Source: Motiliproteus sp965230185
Lineage (GTDB): Bacteria > Pseudomonadota > Gammaproteobacteria > Pseudomonadales > Balneatricaceae
Assembly: GCA_965230185.1 (NCBI GenBank)
Contig: OZ245995.1
Location: 1,984,001-2,048,000 of the forward strand
Direction: 5' to 3'
DNA: 64,000 nucleotides
The position numbers and the translations under genes are program-made. Of this stretch, positions 43,773 to 52,040 are shown piece by piece. The number at the start of each line of letters is the position of its first letter. Position 1 is the first letter of the stretch. Under the pieces are notes generated by a model that saw only the letters and a program-made list of their open reading frames with translations, had not been told where the DNA came from and made no database searches.

Positions 43773-44618
43773 ATGCGCTCATTGCTGTTGCTGTCTGTTC
43801 TGATTAGTCTGTACGGTTGTGTGGCGAATTCGGCCAGAAATACACATTCCGTCTATTCCACATACAACGCTCTTCTGGAAGAGAAGTTGCAGGGGATGAC
43901 ATCTTCAACAGCGTCAGAAACGATTGAGCTTTCGAGATATTTTGGTAATGGCGTTGCCGAAACTACGTTTGATGTGGATGTTTTTAATTCCTGGGGGGCT
44001 GCGCTGAAAGATCGATGTGGTAAGCGCTGGTTATCACGTTACGAGCGGATTAATGGTGAGCTCAGAGTTACGGTCAATTATCTGAGTAAGCATGGCACGA
44101 CCGACCCGGTTACAGGACATCCTTGTGCCGTCATTGACCTTGCGACTTATCGGCGCAATTCCGAAGGATTGAGTTTCAGCGGATACGAACGGAAAACACT
44201 GACTGGTGTAAATGGTAAAGTCAGGAAAAAGGTCAGCGCTTTCTACCGCCCTGAGTGGCTGATCCTGCCTTCCAGTGTGAAAATGGATGAAATATGGCAG
44301 CAGAAACTGGAGGTAGCTATTAACGAATATAGCAATGCTGGCAACCTGAATGATCCTACCAGCCAGGGGACCTTTGCCAGAGCTTCAACGGCAGCCATCG
44401 TTGGGACTGAAGATGTAAAAGTAAAGGCTGGACATTTCAGGAAGTGCATTAAAGTAGCTATCAGGCGCCTGTCGCAGGGAAAACACAGTATTCGAGTCCG
44501 CTGGATGTGTGAAAAAGCGGGCATGGTAAAAGAGCTGGTTTATCCCGAAGGGGCGGACCACCCGTCGATGAAAAAGGAACTGGTGAAGATATCCTGGTCG
44601 CGCTCTGCTCAGGGTTGA
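43773..44618 (+). CDS. Predicted lipoprotein, unknown family
   Basis: A 281 aa protein with a lipoprotein signal: MRSLLLLSVLISLYGC, Cys16 being the likely lipid-attachment site. The mature part is mostly beta-type and soluble, with AAIVGTEDVKVKAGHFRKCI and VRWMCEKAGMVKELVYPEG, a pattern seen in surface-associated proteins of the DUF3108-like kind. GGAGG lies 6 bases before the start. I do not recognise a function. Codon use is more AT-rich than in its neighbours, a mild sign of acquisition. Confidence 0.7.
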   Translation: MRSLLLLSVLISLYGCVANSARNTHSVYSTYNALLEEKLQGMTSSTASETIELSRYFGNGVAETTFDVDVFNSWGAALKDRCGKRWLSRYERINGELRVTVNYLSKHGTTDPVTGHPCAVIDLATYRRNSEGLSFSGYERKTLTGVNGKVRKKVSAFYRPEWLILPSSVKMDEIWQQKLEVAINEYSNAGNLNDPTSQGTFARASTAAIVGTEDVKVKAGHFRKCIKVAIRRLSQGKHSIRVRWMCEKAGMVKELVYPEGADHPSMKKELVKISWSRSAQG

Positions 44619-44644
44619 ATCAGCTCGATTGAACGAGGATCTCC

Positions 44645-45115
44645 ATGAAAAAATTTTTTGCTCTCGCCGTTTCCCACCTGCTTTTTGCCGGTGCCGGCTT
44701 TGCCCTCGGTATCTATGCGCTGCCGATTCTGACCGCTCCGGAAGGGCCGTCGGCCAGCGAGGTAGGCACTGTGGCTGGCGATGCCGAGTTCAGCGGGCAG
44801 TTTCGCAGAGATCTGAAAGGCAGCGACTTCCTGCACTGGGGTGAAGGCACCATATCGGTCGGCCGTCAGCAGATTGCATTGATGGGGGAGGTTTCTCCGG
44901 GGCCGGACTATAAACTTTATCTGTCGCCGGAATTTGTGGAAACCGAAGCGGAATTTATGGCCCAGAAGCACCGAATGGTGCGGGTCGGAGACGTTAAGAC
45001 CTTTGAGAACTTTATTATCCCGGTGCCGGCATCGGTCGATCCGCAGCAGTTCAGTGCGGTGATTGTCTGGTGTGAAACTTTCGGTGAGTTTATAACGGCG
45101 GCCAGCTACCGCTGA
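44645..45115 (+). CDS. DM13-domain exported protein
   Basis: A 156 aa protein with an N-terminal hydrophobic anchor or signal (KFFALAVSHLLFAGAGFALG). The rest is a DM13 domain: SGQFRRDLKGSDFLHWGEG, YKLYLSPEFVETEAEF, SAVIVWCETFGEFITAASY, including the near-invariant Cys of the last strand. Known: DM13 domains have been predicted to bind haem or metals in redox reactions; experimental support is thin. CGAGGATC precedes the start. It follows the lipoprotein gene by 26 bp and precedes the DUF2459 gene. Confidence 0.85.
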   Translation: MKKFFALAVSHLLFAGAGFALGIYALPILTAPEGPSASEVGTVAGDAEFSGQFRRDLKGSDFLHWGEGTISVGRQQIALMGEVSPGPDYKLYLSPEFVETEAEFMAQKHRMVRVGDVKTFENFIIPVPASVDPQQFSAVIVWCETFGEFITAASYR

Positions 45116-45157
45116 TTATCACGGCCTGCTGGTCGCGGTCTGCGCGGGGACGTCAAA

Positions 45158-45832
45158 GTGCGGTTGCTGACGATCATCACGCTGCTGCTTCTCTGTAGCA
45201 GTTGCGGTACCTCCGGTGAGTGGCGGTTGCTGCCGGATACACCGGCGGACCAGTACCGGGTGTATCTGGTCAGCCACGGCTGGCATACCGGGATTGTTAT
45301 CGCCGGTGATAACCTCGGCGATCATCTCGGATTTCTCAATACCGATGCCCATTTTGGCGGCGGTCGCTTCTATGAGTTCGGCTGGGGCGATAAAGGATTT
45401 TATCAGGCGCAGCGGATTACCCCGGGTCTGGCTGTACGGGCAATTCTCTGGCCCACCGACAGCGTGATGCATGTGGTGGCGATGCCCGACAGCCCGGATC
45501 GCTTCTTTCCCGACAGCAGGACTATCGAGATCTCTGTCTCGGGCCGCGGACTGGCGGAACTGACCGCTTTTATTGCCGGCTCTTTTGCCCGGGACGATAG
45601 CGGCGGCGTGTTCAGAGACGTTGAGGGACTGTACGGAACCAGTTGGTTTTACCAGGGGGCCGGCAGCTACTATCTGACTAAAACCTGTAACAGCTGGTCT
45701 GCAGAGGCGCTCCACAGTGCCGGGCTGCCGGTGAGCTACCGGCTGGCGCTGACCGCAGATGCCGTAATGGAACAGGCTGAAGCGGCCCTTGACCGCTACC
45801 GATGCTGCGCCGGTACTACAAAACGAAAATGA
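45158..45832 (+). CDS. DUF2459 / TIGR02117 family lipoprotein
   Basis: A 224 aa protein from a GTG with GGGGA upstream. The signal ends in a lipobox, LLLLCSSC, with Cys16 the likely anchor. Family marks are VYLVSHGWHTGIVI, RFYEFGWGDKGFYQ, and TKTCNSWSAEALHSAG; the His, Cys-Asn and Trp residues look like a papain-type (NlpC/P60-like) active-site set. Function unknown. It lies close behind the DM13 gene on the same strand. Confidence 0.85.
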   Translation: MRLLTIITLLLLCSSCGTSGEWRLLPDTPADQYRVYLVSHGWHTGIVIAGDNLGDHLGFLNTDAHFGGGRFYEFGWGDKGFYQAQRITPGLAVRAILWPTDSVMHVVAMPDSPDRFFPDSRTIEISVSGRGLAELTAFIAGSFARDDSGGVFRDVEGLYGTSWFYQGAGSYYLTKTCNSWSAEALHSAGLPVSYRLALTADAVMEQAEAALDRYRCCAGTTKRK

Positions 45833-46165
45833 AGTATGGCCGGGTGTCGACGACGGCTGATGAAAATCGCCCACTGGTGCATCTCGTTGAGTTCGATATG
45901 GCAATTCAGGCTCAGCGGGGCACAGAGGCCGGCGGCGGTGTTAAACTGTCGATCGCGTCGATCGGTATTGGTGGTGATACTAAGACCCGGGATTCTCAGG
46001 GTACTCAGTTACGACTGAAATTCAGTATTCCGATTTTCTGTCCCACTCTCCGTCAGGGGGTTGCCAGCGATCTGTCCGCTTGAAGATCGGTTTGACCCGA
46101 GACTGTCGGTTGTGATCCGAGACGCCTGAAGTTTTGTACCCGAAAACCTGCAAAAGTGAGAACAC
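45833..46165. other. Intergenic, no gene seen
   Basis: About 330 bp between the DUF2459 and YaiI/YqxD genes. A 93-codon frame (45802-46083) overlaps the upstream gene and has no support. AAAAGTGAG near 46153 is the likely ribosome site of the next gene. Confidence 0.45.
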
Positions 46166-46621
46166 ATGAAAATTTGGGTGGATGCCGATGCCTGTCCCGG
46201 CGTCATCAAAGAGATTCTTTACCGGGCGGCTGAACGCACCGAAGTGGAAACGACACTGGTGGCCAATCAGCCGCTGCGGGTACCGCCGTCCCGCTTTATC
46301 CGTTCGATGCAGGTCAGCTCAGGATTTGATGTGGCCGACAATGAAATTGTCAGGCGGGTCAGTCCCGATGATCTGGTGATCACCGCCGACATTCCGCTGG
46401 CGGCAGAAGTGATAGAAAAAGGGGCGATCGCCCTCAATCCCCGGGGTGAACTCTATTCGCCCGAAAATATCCGGGCGCGGCTGAATATGCGGGATTTTAT
46501 GGATACCCTGCGCAGCAGCGGCGTCAATACCGGCGGTCCGCCGGCTCTGAGCCAGGCGGATCGCCAGGCCTTCGCCAACGAGCTGGACAAAGTGCTGACG
46601 CGCTACAGTAACAGGCCCTAG
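46166..46621 (+). CDS. YaiI/YqxD (DUF188) family protein
   Basis: A 151 aa PIN-like-fold protein of unknown role. Signatures: KIWVDADACPGVIKEILYRA at the N-terminus, SSGFDVADNEIVRRVSPDDL, VITADIPLAAEVIEKGAIAL, and NMRDFMDTLRSSGVNTGGPP with conserved Arg and Gly residues. Known: the Asp pattern matches PIN-domain nucleases, but activity is untested for most members. Its stop overlaps the stop of the convergent RNA helicase gene by 4 bp. Confidence 0.9.
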   Translation: MKIWVDADACPGVIKEILYRAAERTEVETTLVANQPLRVPPSRFIRSMQVSSGFDVADNEIVRRVSPDDLVITADIPLAAEVIEKGAIALNPRGELYSPENIRARLNMRDFMDTLRSSGVNTGGPPALSQADRQAFANELDKVLTRYSNRP

Positions 46622-47958
46622 CTCGCTTTTGTCGCCCGATTGCCGCCGGAGGCCGGGCGGCGTCTGCGACTGTTAGCCCCGGGCCGGGCGTTGCCGGCGG
46701 GCTTGTGGCCGCGGGCGACCTCCCCGGAACGCTGGCCGTCATGGTGTTCGACCTTCGGTTTTTTGGGCTTCTTCGGCTTCTTCGGTCGTGCCTTGCGGGT
46801 GGGCAGCCGTGATTCCGGCAGTTCATTAACCGGCTCAAATCCCTCGATGATCCTGCGGGTCAGTAACTGGCCGGTCAGTCGTTCGATCGCCGTCAGCTGT
46901 TTGAACTCGTCGGCACTGACCAGCGATACCGCCTGGCCGGTTGCCCCGGCGCGACCTGTGCGGCCGATGCGGTGCACGTAGTCTTCAGGCACATTGGGCA
47001 GGTCGAAGTTCACCACCTGCGGCAGCTGATCGATATCCAGCCCGCGGGCGGCGATATCGGTGGCCACCAGAGTGCGGATGGAACCACTCTTAAAATCAGC
47101 CAGTGCCCGGGTTCGTGCTCCCTGGCTCTTATTGCCGTGAATGGCCGCGGCCTGGATGCCGGCGGACTCCAGCTGGCGGGTCAGCCGGTTGGCTCCGTGT
47201 TTGGTGCGTGAGAAAACCAGCACCTGTTGCCATTGCTGCTCTTTGATCAGTCGGGTCAGCAGCGCCGGTTTCTGTTTCTTATCGACCGGGCTGATCCACT
47301 GTTCGACGGTCTCGGCAGTGGTGTTGCGCGGGCTGACCGAAATCTCCACCGGATCGTTGACCAGCCCCTTGGCCAGCTGGCGGATCTCGTCGGAAAAGGT
47401 GGCTGAGAACATCAGGTTCTGCCGCCGTTTCGGCAGCAGCGCGAGAATCTTGCGAATGTCGTGAATAAAGCCCATATCCAGCATTCGGTCGGCTTCATCC
47501 AGAACCAGCACTTCCAGTTGGTTAAAGCGAACCGCATTCTGATTGTAAAGGTCCAGCAGTCGACCCGGCGTGGCGACGAGGATATCCACGCCCCTGCGCA
47601 GCTTCATCATCTGTGGATTGATCTTAACGCCGCCGAACACCACCGCTGAGCGTAACGGCAGGTTCTGACCGTAAGTGGCGACGCTGTCCCCGACCTGAGC
47701 GGCCAGCTCGCGGGTTGGCGTCAGCACCAGCGCCCGGGCCTGGTTGGCGGGCGCCTGCCGTCCGGTCGACAACCGCTCCAGGATGGGCAGGGTAAAGCCC
47801 GCTGTTTTACCGGTACCTGTCTGAGCCGCGGCCATGACGTCCCGGCCGTCAAGTACGGCAGGAATTGCCTGCGCCTGAATGGGGGAGGGGGTGTCGTAAC
47901 CTTTGTCGGCAACGGCTTCGAGGATAGCGGGGGACAGGCCGAGGTCGGCGAAACTCAT
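46618..47958 (-). CDS. rhlE: DEAD-box RNA helicase, RhlE-like
   Basis: A 446 aa ATP-dependent RNA helicase. Motifs in order: Q motif (YDTPSPIQAQAIP), I AQTGTGKT, Ia PTRELAAQ, II DEAD, III SAT, IV and V (FSRTKHGANRL; ATDIAARGLDI), VI HRIGRTGRAG. The C-terminal 70 residues are a basic Lys/Arg/Pro/Gly-rich tail (RKARPKKPKKPKKPK), typical of RhlE RNA-binding extensions. It acts in ribosome assembly or mRNA decay. Single gene, convergent with the YaiI gene. Confidence 0.92.
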   Translation of the reverse strand: MSFADLGLSPAILEAVADKGYDTPSPIQAQAIPAVLDGRDVMAAAQTGTGKTAGFTLPILERLSTGRQAPANQARALVLTPTRELAAQVGDSVATYGQNLPLRSAVVFGGVKINPQMMKLRRGVDILVATPGRLLDLYNQNAVRFNQLEVLVLDEADRMLDMGFIHDIRKILALLPKRRQNLMFSATFSDEIRQLAKGLVNDPVEISVSPRNTTAETVEQWISPVDKKQKPALLTRLIKEQQWQQVLVFSRTKHGANRLTRQLESAGIQAAAIHGNKSQGARTRALADFKSGSIRTLVATDIAARGLDIDQLPQVVNFDLPNVPEDYVHRIGRTGRAGATGQAVSLVSADEFKQLTAIERLTGQLLTRRIIEGFEPVNELPESRLPTRKARPKKPKKPKKPKVEHHDGQRSGEVARGHKPAGNARPGANSRRRRPASGGNRATKAS

Positions 47959-48112
47959 AGAATATTCTCTGATTACTGCATTATCGTGCGGGAGTGGTCC
48001 CGCTGGCGGGAGGCGGTGCAGCTTACCGTATCCGACCGGGCGGCGCTACGGCTATTCTGTGAATTTCCGGGAGGTTGACCGGGCAGCCCGCCTGCACGGG
48101 CTGCCCGATGGC

Positions 48113-48634
48113 TCAGTCGCGGGACCAGTTGCGAATCTGGCGGATCTCTTCTGCATCGATACTCAGCGACTCCAGGAATTCCTGATGGGCCTCCGGCTCC
48201 ATCTTTTCGAACTGTCTGTGCCAGTTGTGCATGTCGTCATCGCTCAGCCCGGCGGCTCTCATAATTTCTGTCCAGCGCTCTTTAGTTACCATGTTTTCCT
48301 CCAGCAGATCAGGATGTTCAAGAAAGTTCACGATTGCCTGTTGCTGACGACGCAGCCGCTGAATCTCGGTTTCGAGGGCGTCGAACTGAGCCCGCAGCAC
48401 AGCATCCCGTGAACCCTGCTCCCCGCGGTCAAGCAGGGAAGGGAGCTCTGCCACCGGAATCCCGAAGGACCGGTAGGCGAGAATGGATTCCAGCCGTTGT
48501 GTTTCCCGTTCCCCATACCAGCGGTACCCGTTGTCGGATCTGCAGGCCGGATGGAGCAGGCCCGCGCGCTCGTAATAAAGCACGGTCGCCCGCGAAATGC
48601 CGGCTTTTCTGGCCAGTTGAGTGACGGTCAGCAT
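48113..48634 (-). CDS. MerR-family transcriptional regulator
   Basis: A 173 aa regulator. The start at 48634 (MLTVTQLARKAGISRATVLY) has GAGAGG 6 bases upstream; 48640 is possible. Residues 1-70 hold the MerR winged helix, and a coiled coil follows (QFDALETEIQRLRRQQQAI). The C-terminal domain (WTEIMRAAGLSDDDMHNWHR then QEFLESLSIDAEEIRQIRNW) recurs in a gammaproteobacterial MerR group. No Cys ligands for a metal sensor are evident. Targets are unknown; the cysM cassette is divergent but 330 bp away. Confidence 0.88.
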   Translation of the reverse strand: MLTVTQLARKAGISRATVLYYERAGLLHPACRSDNGYRWYGERETQRLESILAYRSFGIPVAELPSLLDRGEQGSRDAVLRAQFDALETEIQRLRRQQQAIVNFLEHPDLLEENMVTKERWTEIMRAAGLSDDDMHNWHRQFEKMEPEAHQEFLESLSIDAEEIRQIRNWSRD

Positions 48635-48962
48635 AGTCATCCTCTCTCGTTGTCCCGACGCCTAGTTTCCACCCTGAAGCTGTAGACGGGTCAACCATTT
48701 TTACGTTCGCAGCGGCTTTTTTCAGCGATCTTCATCGTTCCGGCTGCCTGCTGAACCATTGCACAGCTGATGGGATGCTGTCAGCGCTGTTGTCCCGGTT
48801 TATTCCATCGGCCTGTGCACAGCTATTGCCGCCGGGAATCCGAAGGTCGAGCCGGATAACTCCACGCTTATAGAAAAAACGAAGTTTATCCGCTTTGGTC
48901 GGGATGTGTCATAATTGCAATACCCGATAAAATCACTCTGGTAAAGGGGGCGGTTCTTTTCA
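48635..48962. other. Divergent control region MerR / cysM cassette
   Basis: About 330 bp, no gene. The AT-rich part near 48870-48920 (TTGGTCG...TGTCATAATT) probably contains the rightward promoter of the cysM cassette. AAGGGGG at 48944-48950 serves as the ribosome site of its first gene. Confidence 0.4.
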
Positions 48963-49940
48963 GTGAGCCGAAGCGAACCGCGACTGAAGCAACAGTCTTT
49001 TACGGGTATTACGAGCAGGTATCCGGTCATGCAGCTTATCGATCTGATCGGCAATACTCCGCTGGTGGACCTGAGTTTTTTCAGCCCCGATCCCCGGCAC
49101 CTTTCTCTGTGTGCCAAAGCGGAGTGGCGTAATCCCGGTGGTTCCCTGAAAGATCGGCCGGTGGCACGGATGCTGACCCGGGCTATTGCCGATGGCCAGT
49201 TGAGCCCCGGTAAAACCATTATCGATTCCTCCAGCGGCAATGCCGGCATCTCCTACGCTATGATCGGCGCTTCACTGGGTTATCCGGTCAGTATCGTGGT
49301 ACCGGGCAACGCCAGCAACGAACGGCGACAGCGGCTGCTGGCGCATGGTGCCGAGCTGATTCTGACCGATCCTCTGGAAGGCTATGATGAGGCGCTGCGC
49401 GAGGTGCGCCGGCGTTATCGGCAGCACCCCTCACGCTATTTCTTCTGTGACCAGTACGGTAACCGCAATAATGTGCTGGCCCATTACGAGGGTACCGGCG
49501 CAGAGCTGATCCGCCAGGTAGCACGACCTGTCAGCCATTTTGTTGCCGGAGTGGGCACCGGCGGTTCCATAACCGGCATTGGCCGCTGCCTGAAGGAGCG
49601 CTATCCGGATGTCTGTATCGTCGCCGTCCGGCCTGAGCGCTGGCCCGGTATCGAGGGACTGAAGCCACTGGGGGAGCCGGAAGATATCGTGCCGGAGATT
49701 TTTGAGGAGGGGATCGTCGATCGCTGGCTGGAGGTGACCGCCGACGAAGCGCGGAGCTGCTGCCGGGACCTGGCGGCACGGGGCCACTTTGTCGGTCACT
49801 CATCCGGCGCCTACCTGGCGGCCTGTCTGAAGCTGATGAGTGAACTGGAGCAGGGCGTTATCGCTACGCTGTTCTGCGATCTGGGCGAGCGCTACTTCAG
49901 TGCGGGGCTCTGGGACCATGAGCATTCGGATCAGCACTGA
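48963..49940 (+). CDS. cysM: Cysteine synthase, CysM-like (sulfur-carrier type)
   Basis: A 325 aa PLP enzyme making cysteine from an activated serine and a sulfide donor. The PLP lysine is K63 in NPGGSLKDRPV; SSSGNAGISYAM is the substrate loop, and VAGVGTGGSITGIG the phosphate loop. Several stretches match mycobacterial CysM rather than CysK: DQYGNRNNVLAHYEGTG and PEIFEEGIVDRWLEV. That enzyme takes sulfur from the protein thiocarboxylate CysO. The start is GTG 48963 (AAGGGGG upstream); ATG 49029 (MQLIDLIGNTPLV) is an alternative. It overlaps the next gene by 23 bp. Confidence 0.85.
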   Translation: MSRSEPRLKQQSFTGITSRYPVMQLIDLIGNTPLVDLSFFSPDPRHLSLCAKAEWRNPGGSLKDRPVARMLTRAIADGQLSPGKTIIDSSSGNAGISYAMIGASLGYPVSIVVPGNASNERRQRLLAHGAELILTDPLEGYDEALREVRRRYRQHPSRYFFCDQYGNRNNVLAHYEGTGAELIRQVARPVSHFVAGVGTGGSITGIGRCLKERYPDVCIVAVRPERWPGIEGLKPLGEPEDIVPEIFEEGIVDRWLEVTADEARSCCRDLAARGHFVGHSSGAYLAACLKLMSELEQGVIATLFCDLGERYFSAGLWDHEHSDQH

Positions 49941-50358
49941 CATTCGCCGTGCGGTGGAGGATCAGGCGGTTGCCGGTTATCCCCGGGAGATCTGTGGGCT
50001 GGTGCTCGGACACTGGCGGGGGGAGCAGGCTGTCGGCCGTAGCTATCATCCCTGCAGTAATGACAGTTCCGGCGCCAGAGAGCGACGCTTCCTGATCGAT
50101 CCGCAACAGTATCAGGCCCTGGAAGACCAGGCCGATGAGCAGGGGCTCAGCATTGTCAGCATCGTCCATACCCACCCTGATCATCCCGATCTGCCATCTG
50201 AGTTCGATCGCCTCCATGCATGGCCGGGGCTCAGTTATATCATCCTGTCGGTGGTGTCCGGCCGGGTTGCTTCCATGTCGGCCTGGCGGCTGCGGGAGGA
50301 CCGCAGCGCTTTTGACCCTGATCCGATACGGATAGCGACCGATGACGTCGGCGGGTGA
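49918..50358 (+). CDS. JAMM/M67 metallopeptidase (Mec-like)
   Basis: A 146 aa zinc isopeptidase-type protein. The JAMM residues are E24 in YPREICGLVLG, then HTHPDHPDLPSEFD with H84, H86, S94 and D97. Known: the mycobacterial relative Mec cuts newly made cysteine from the sulfur-carrier CysO after CysM has used it. Its start lies inside cysM (23 bp overlap), so the two are made together. It could also process the fused carrier encoded next. The first residues (MSIRISTDIRRAVEDQ) match family starts, which excludes the longer frame from 49840. Confidence 0.9.
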   Translation: MSIRISTDIRRAVEDQAVAGYPREICGLVLGHWRGEQAVGRSYHPCSNDSSGARERRFLIDPQQYQALEDQADEQGLSIVSIVHTHPDHPDLPSEFDRLHAWPGLSYIILSVVSGRVASMSAWRLREDRSAFDPDPIRIATDDVGG

Positions 50359-50424
50359 GCCCGGGCTGTGTGCGGATGACAGCAACCGCGGCTGATCCAG
50401 GTAGATAAACAGAGGTACTGCCCT

Positions 50425-51843
50425 ATGGCCACCATTCGAATCCCTTCGCCACTGCGCCGCTTTACCGATAATCAGGCAAAACTGGACGTGAAGGCAATCA
50501 GTGTCGGTGCTGCCCTGGAGCAGCTCTGTCAACGGCATCCGGCACTGCGGAATCAGCTGCTGGATGAACAGGGCCAGCTCAGAAACTTTGTGAATCTCTA
50601 CATCGATAAGCAGGATATCCGTACCCTCAGCGGGCTGGAGAGCGCTCTCGGCGATGACAGCGAGCTGCGAATCGTACCGGCTATTGCCGGCGGCAGTGCC
50701 GCGCTACCGCCACTGAGCAGTAACGAGATGAGTCGCTACAGCCGGCATATTATGTTGCCGGAACTGGGCAAGACCGGTCAGCAGCGATTGAAGGCGGCCA
50801 GGGTGCTGATTATCGGTGCCGGTGGGCTCGGTTCACCCCTGAGCCTGTATCTGGCCGCCGCGGGGGTCGGTACTCTGGGGCTGGTAGATCATGACCGGGT
50901 CGAAGAGTCCAATCTTCAGCGCCAGATCCTGTTCGGTATCGAGGATCTGGGGCAGCCGAAGGTGGAGGGCGCGGCACGGCGGCTGCGAAGCCTGAATCCC
51001 AATATCCGGGTCAACTGCTATCCGTTGCAGTTCTGCGCCGACAACGCGCTGGAGCTGGTGGCTGAGTATGATCTGGTGATCGACGGTACCGACAATTTTC
51101 CCACTCGCTATCTGGTTAATGATGCCTGTGTGATGCTGGGAAAACCCAATATCTACGGCAGTATCTTCCGTTTTGACGGTCAGGCAACGGTGTTCGGCTA
51201 TCAGGACGGTCCCTGTTACCGCTGCCTTTATCCGGAACCGCCACCGCCGGGGCTGGTGCCATCCTGTGCCGAAGGCGGTGTGATGGGCGTCCTGCCGGCG
51301 ATGATCGGTACTGTTCAGGCCACCGAAGCGATCAAGATCCTGGCTGGTATTGGCAGCTCGCTGAAGGGCCGGTTACTGATCTATGATGCCCTGACCATGA
51401 GCTTTGATGAGCTGCAGCTCAGTCGTGACGCCCACTGCTGCATCTGCGGTGACCAGCCTACGGTCACCGGGCTGATCGACTATCAGCAGTTCTGCGGTAT
51501 TACGGCGGAACCGGTGGTACCCGACTACGACGAGATCAGCGTAGTGCAGCTGATGCAGAAACGGCGGCAGGGTGAGCACTTTATGCTGCTGGATGTCAGA
51601 GAAAGCTGGGAGCGGGAGATCTGTCGGATCGAAGGGTCAAGCCATCTGCCGATGAACGAGCTGGAACAGCGGTTTCGGGAGCTGGATCCGGATATGCCGC
51701 TGGTGGTCCACTGCAAACTGGGTGGGCGATCGGCAAAGGTCTGCCAACGCCTGCAGACGCTGGGATTTCACCGGCCGCTTAATCTGAAGGGCGGGATTAT
51801 CGCCTGGATCGATGAGATCGATGGCAGTCTGACCCGCTACTGA
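50425..51843 (+). CDS. Fused ubiquitin-like sulfur carrier - E1/MoeB adenylyltransferase - rhodanese
   Basis: A 472 aa three-domain protein. Residues 1-90 are a MoaD/ThiS/CysO-like beta-grasp domain (MATIRIPSPLRRF to ELRIVPAIAGG), ending in the Gly-Gly (89-90) that is normally the free C-terminus. Residues 100-345 are an E1-like adenylyltransferase: IIGAGGLGSPLS (130-140), ESNLQRQ, CYRC and CCIC zinc knuckles, and PSCAEGGVMG with C281. Residues 370-472 are a rhodanese with C430 in HCKLGGRSAK. It should adenylate and thiolate the carrier for CysM. How the buried Gly-Gly is freed is the puzzle. It lies 66 bp after the JAMM gene. Confidence 0.9.
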   Translation: MATIRIPSPLRRFTDNQAKLDVKAISVGAALEQLCQRHPALRNQLLDEQGQLRNFVNLYIDKQDIRTLSGLESALGDDSELRIVPAIAGGSAALPPLSSNEMSRYSRHIMLPELGKTGQQRLKAARVLIIGAGGLGSPLSLYLAAAGVGTLGLVDHDRVEESNLQRQILFGIEDLGQPKVEGAARRLRSLNPNIRVNCYPLQFCADNALELVAEYDLVIDGTDNFPTRYLVNDACVMLGKPNIYGSIFRFDGQATVFGYQDGPCYRCLYPEPPPPGLVPSCAEGGVMGVLPAMIGTVQATEAIKILAGIGSSLKGRLLIYDALTMSFDELQLSRDAHCCICGDQPTVTGLIDYQQFCGITAEPVVPDYDEISVVQLMQKRRQGEHFMLLDVRESWEREICRIEGSSHLPMNELEQRFRELDPDMPLVVHCKLGGRSAKVCQRLQTLGFHRPLNLKGGIIAWIDEIDGSLTRY

Positions 51844-52040
51844 CCGTCCTCTTTGTTACCGGCTGCCTGCAGGATGCTCTCAAGGTCGGCCATACGAATC
51901 GCACTGATCGCCGCCTCCCAGGCCCCCTCCTGGCAGAGACCGCTGATGGCCGCATTTTCGTAGCCTTCGAGTGCCGCCTGAACGCAGGCGTTGCGCAATT
52001 GTTCAGCCAGTTCTTCAATCGCTGTATTGGGAGTGGGCAT
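51837..52040 (-). CDS. Small conserved protein, unknown function
   Basis: A 67 aa acidic, Ala-rich protein beginning MPTPNTAIEELAEQLRNACV and containing QAALEGYENAAISGLCQEGA, then WEAAISAIRMADLESI. It is helical, with two Cys. Similar short proteins occur in pseudomonads, sometimes labelled acetyltransferase without basis. GAGGA lies upstream of the start. The gene ends 7 bp inside the 3' end of the E1-rhodanese gene, on the other strand. Confidence 0.75.
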   Translation of the reverse strand: MPTPNTAIEELAEQLRNACVQAALEGYENAAISGLCQEGAWEAAISAIRMADLESILQAAGNKEDGQ

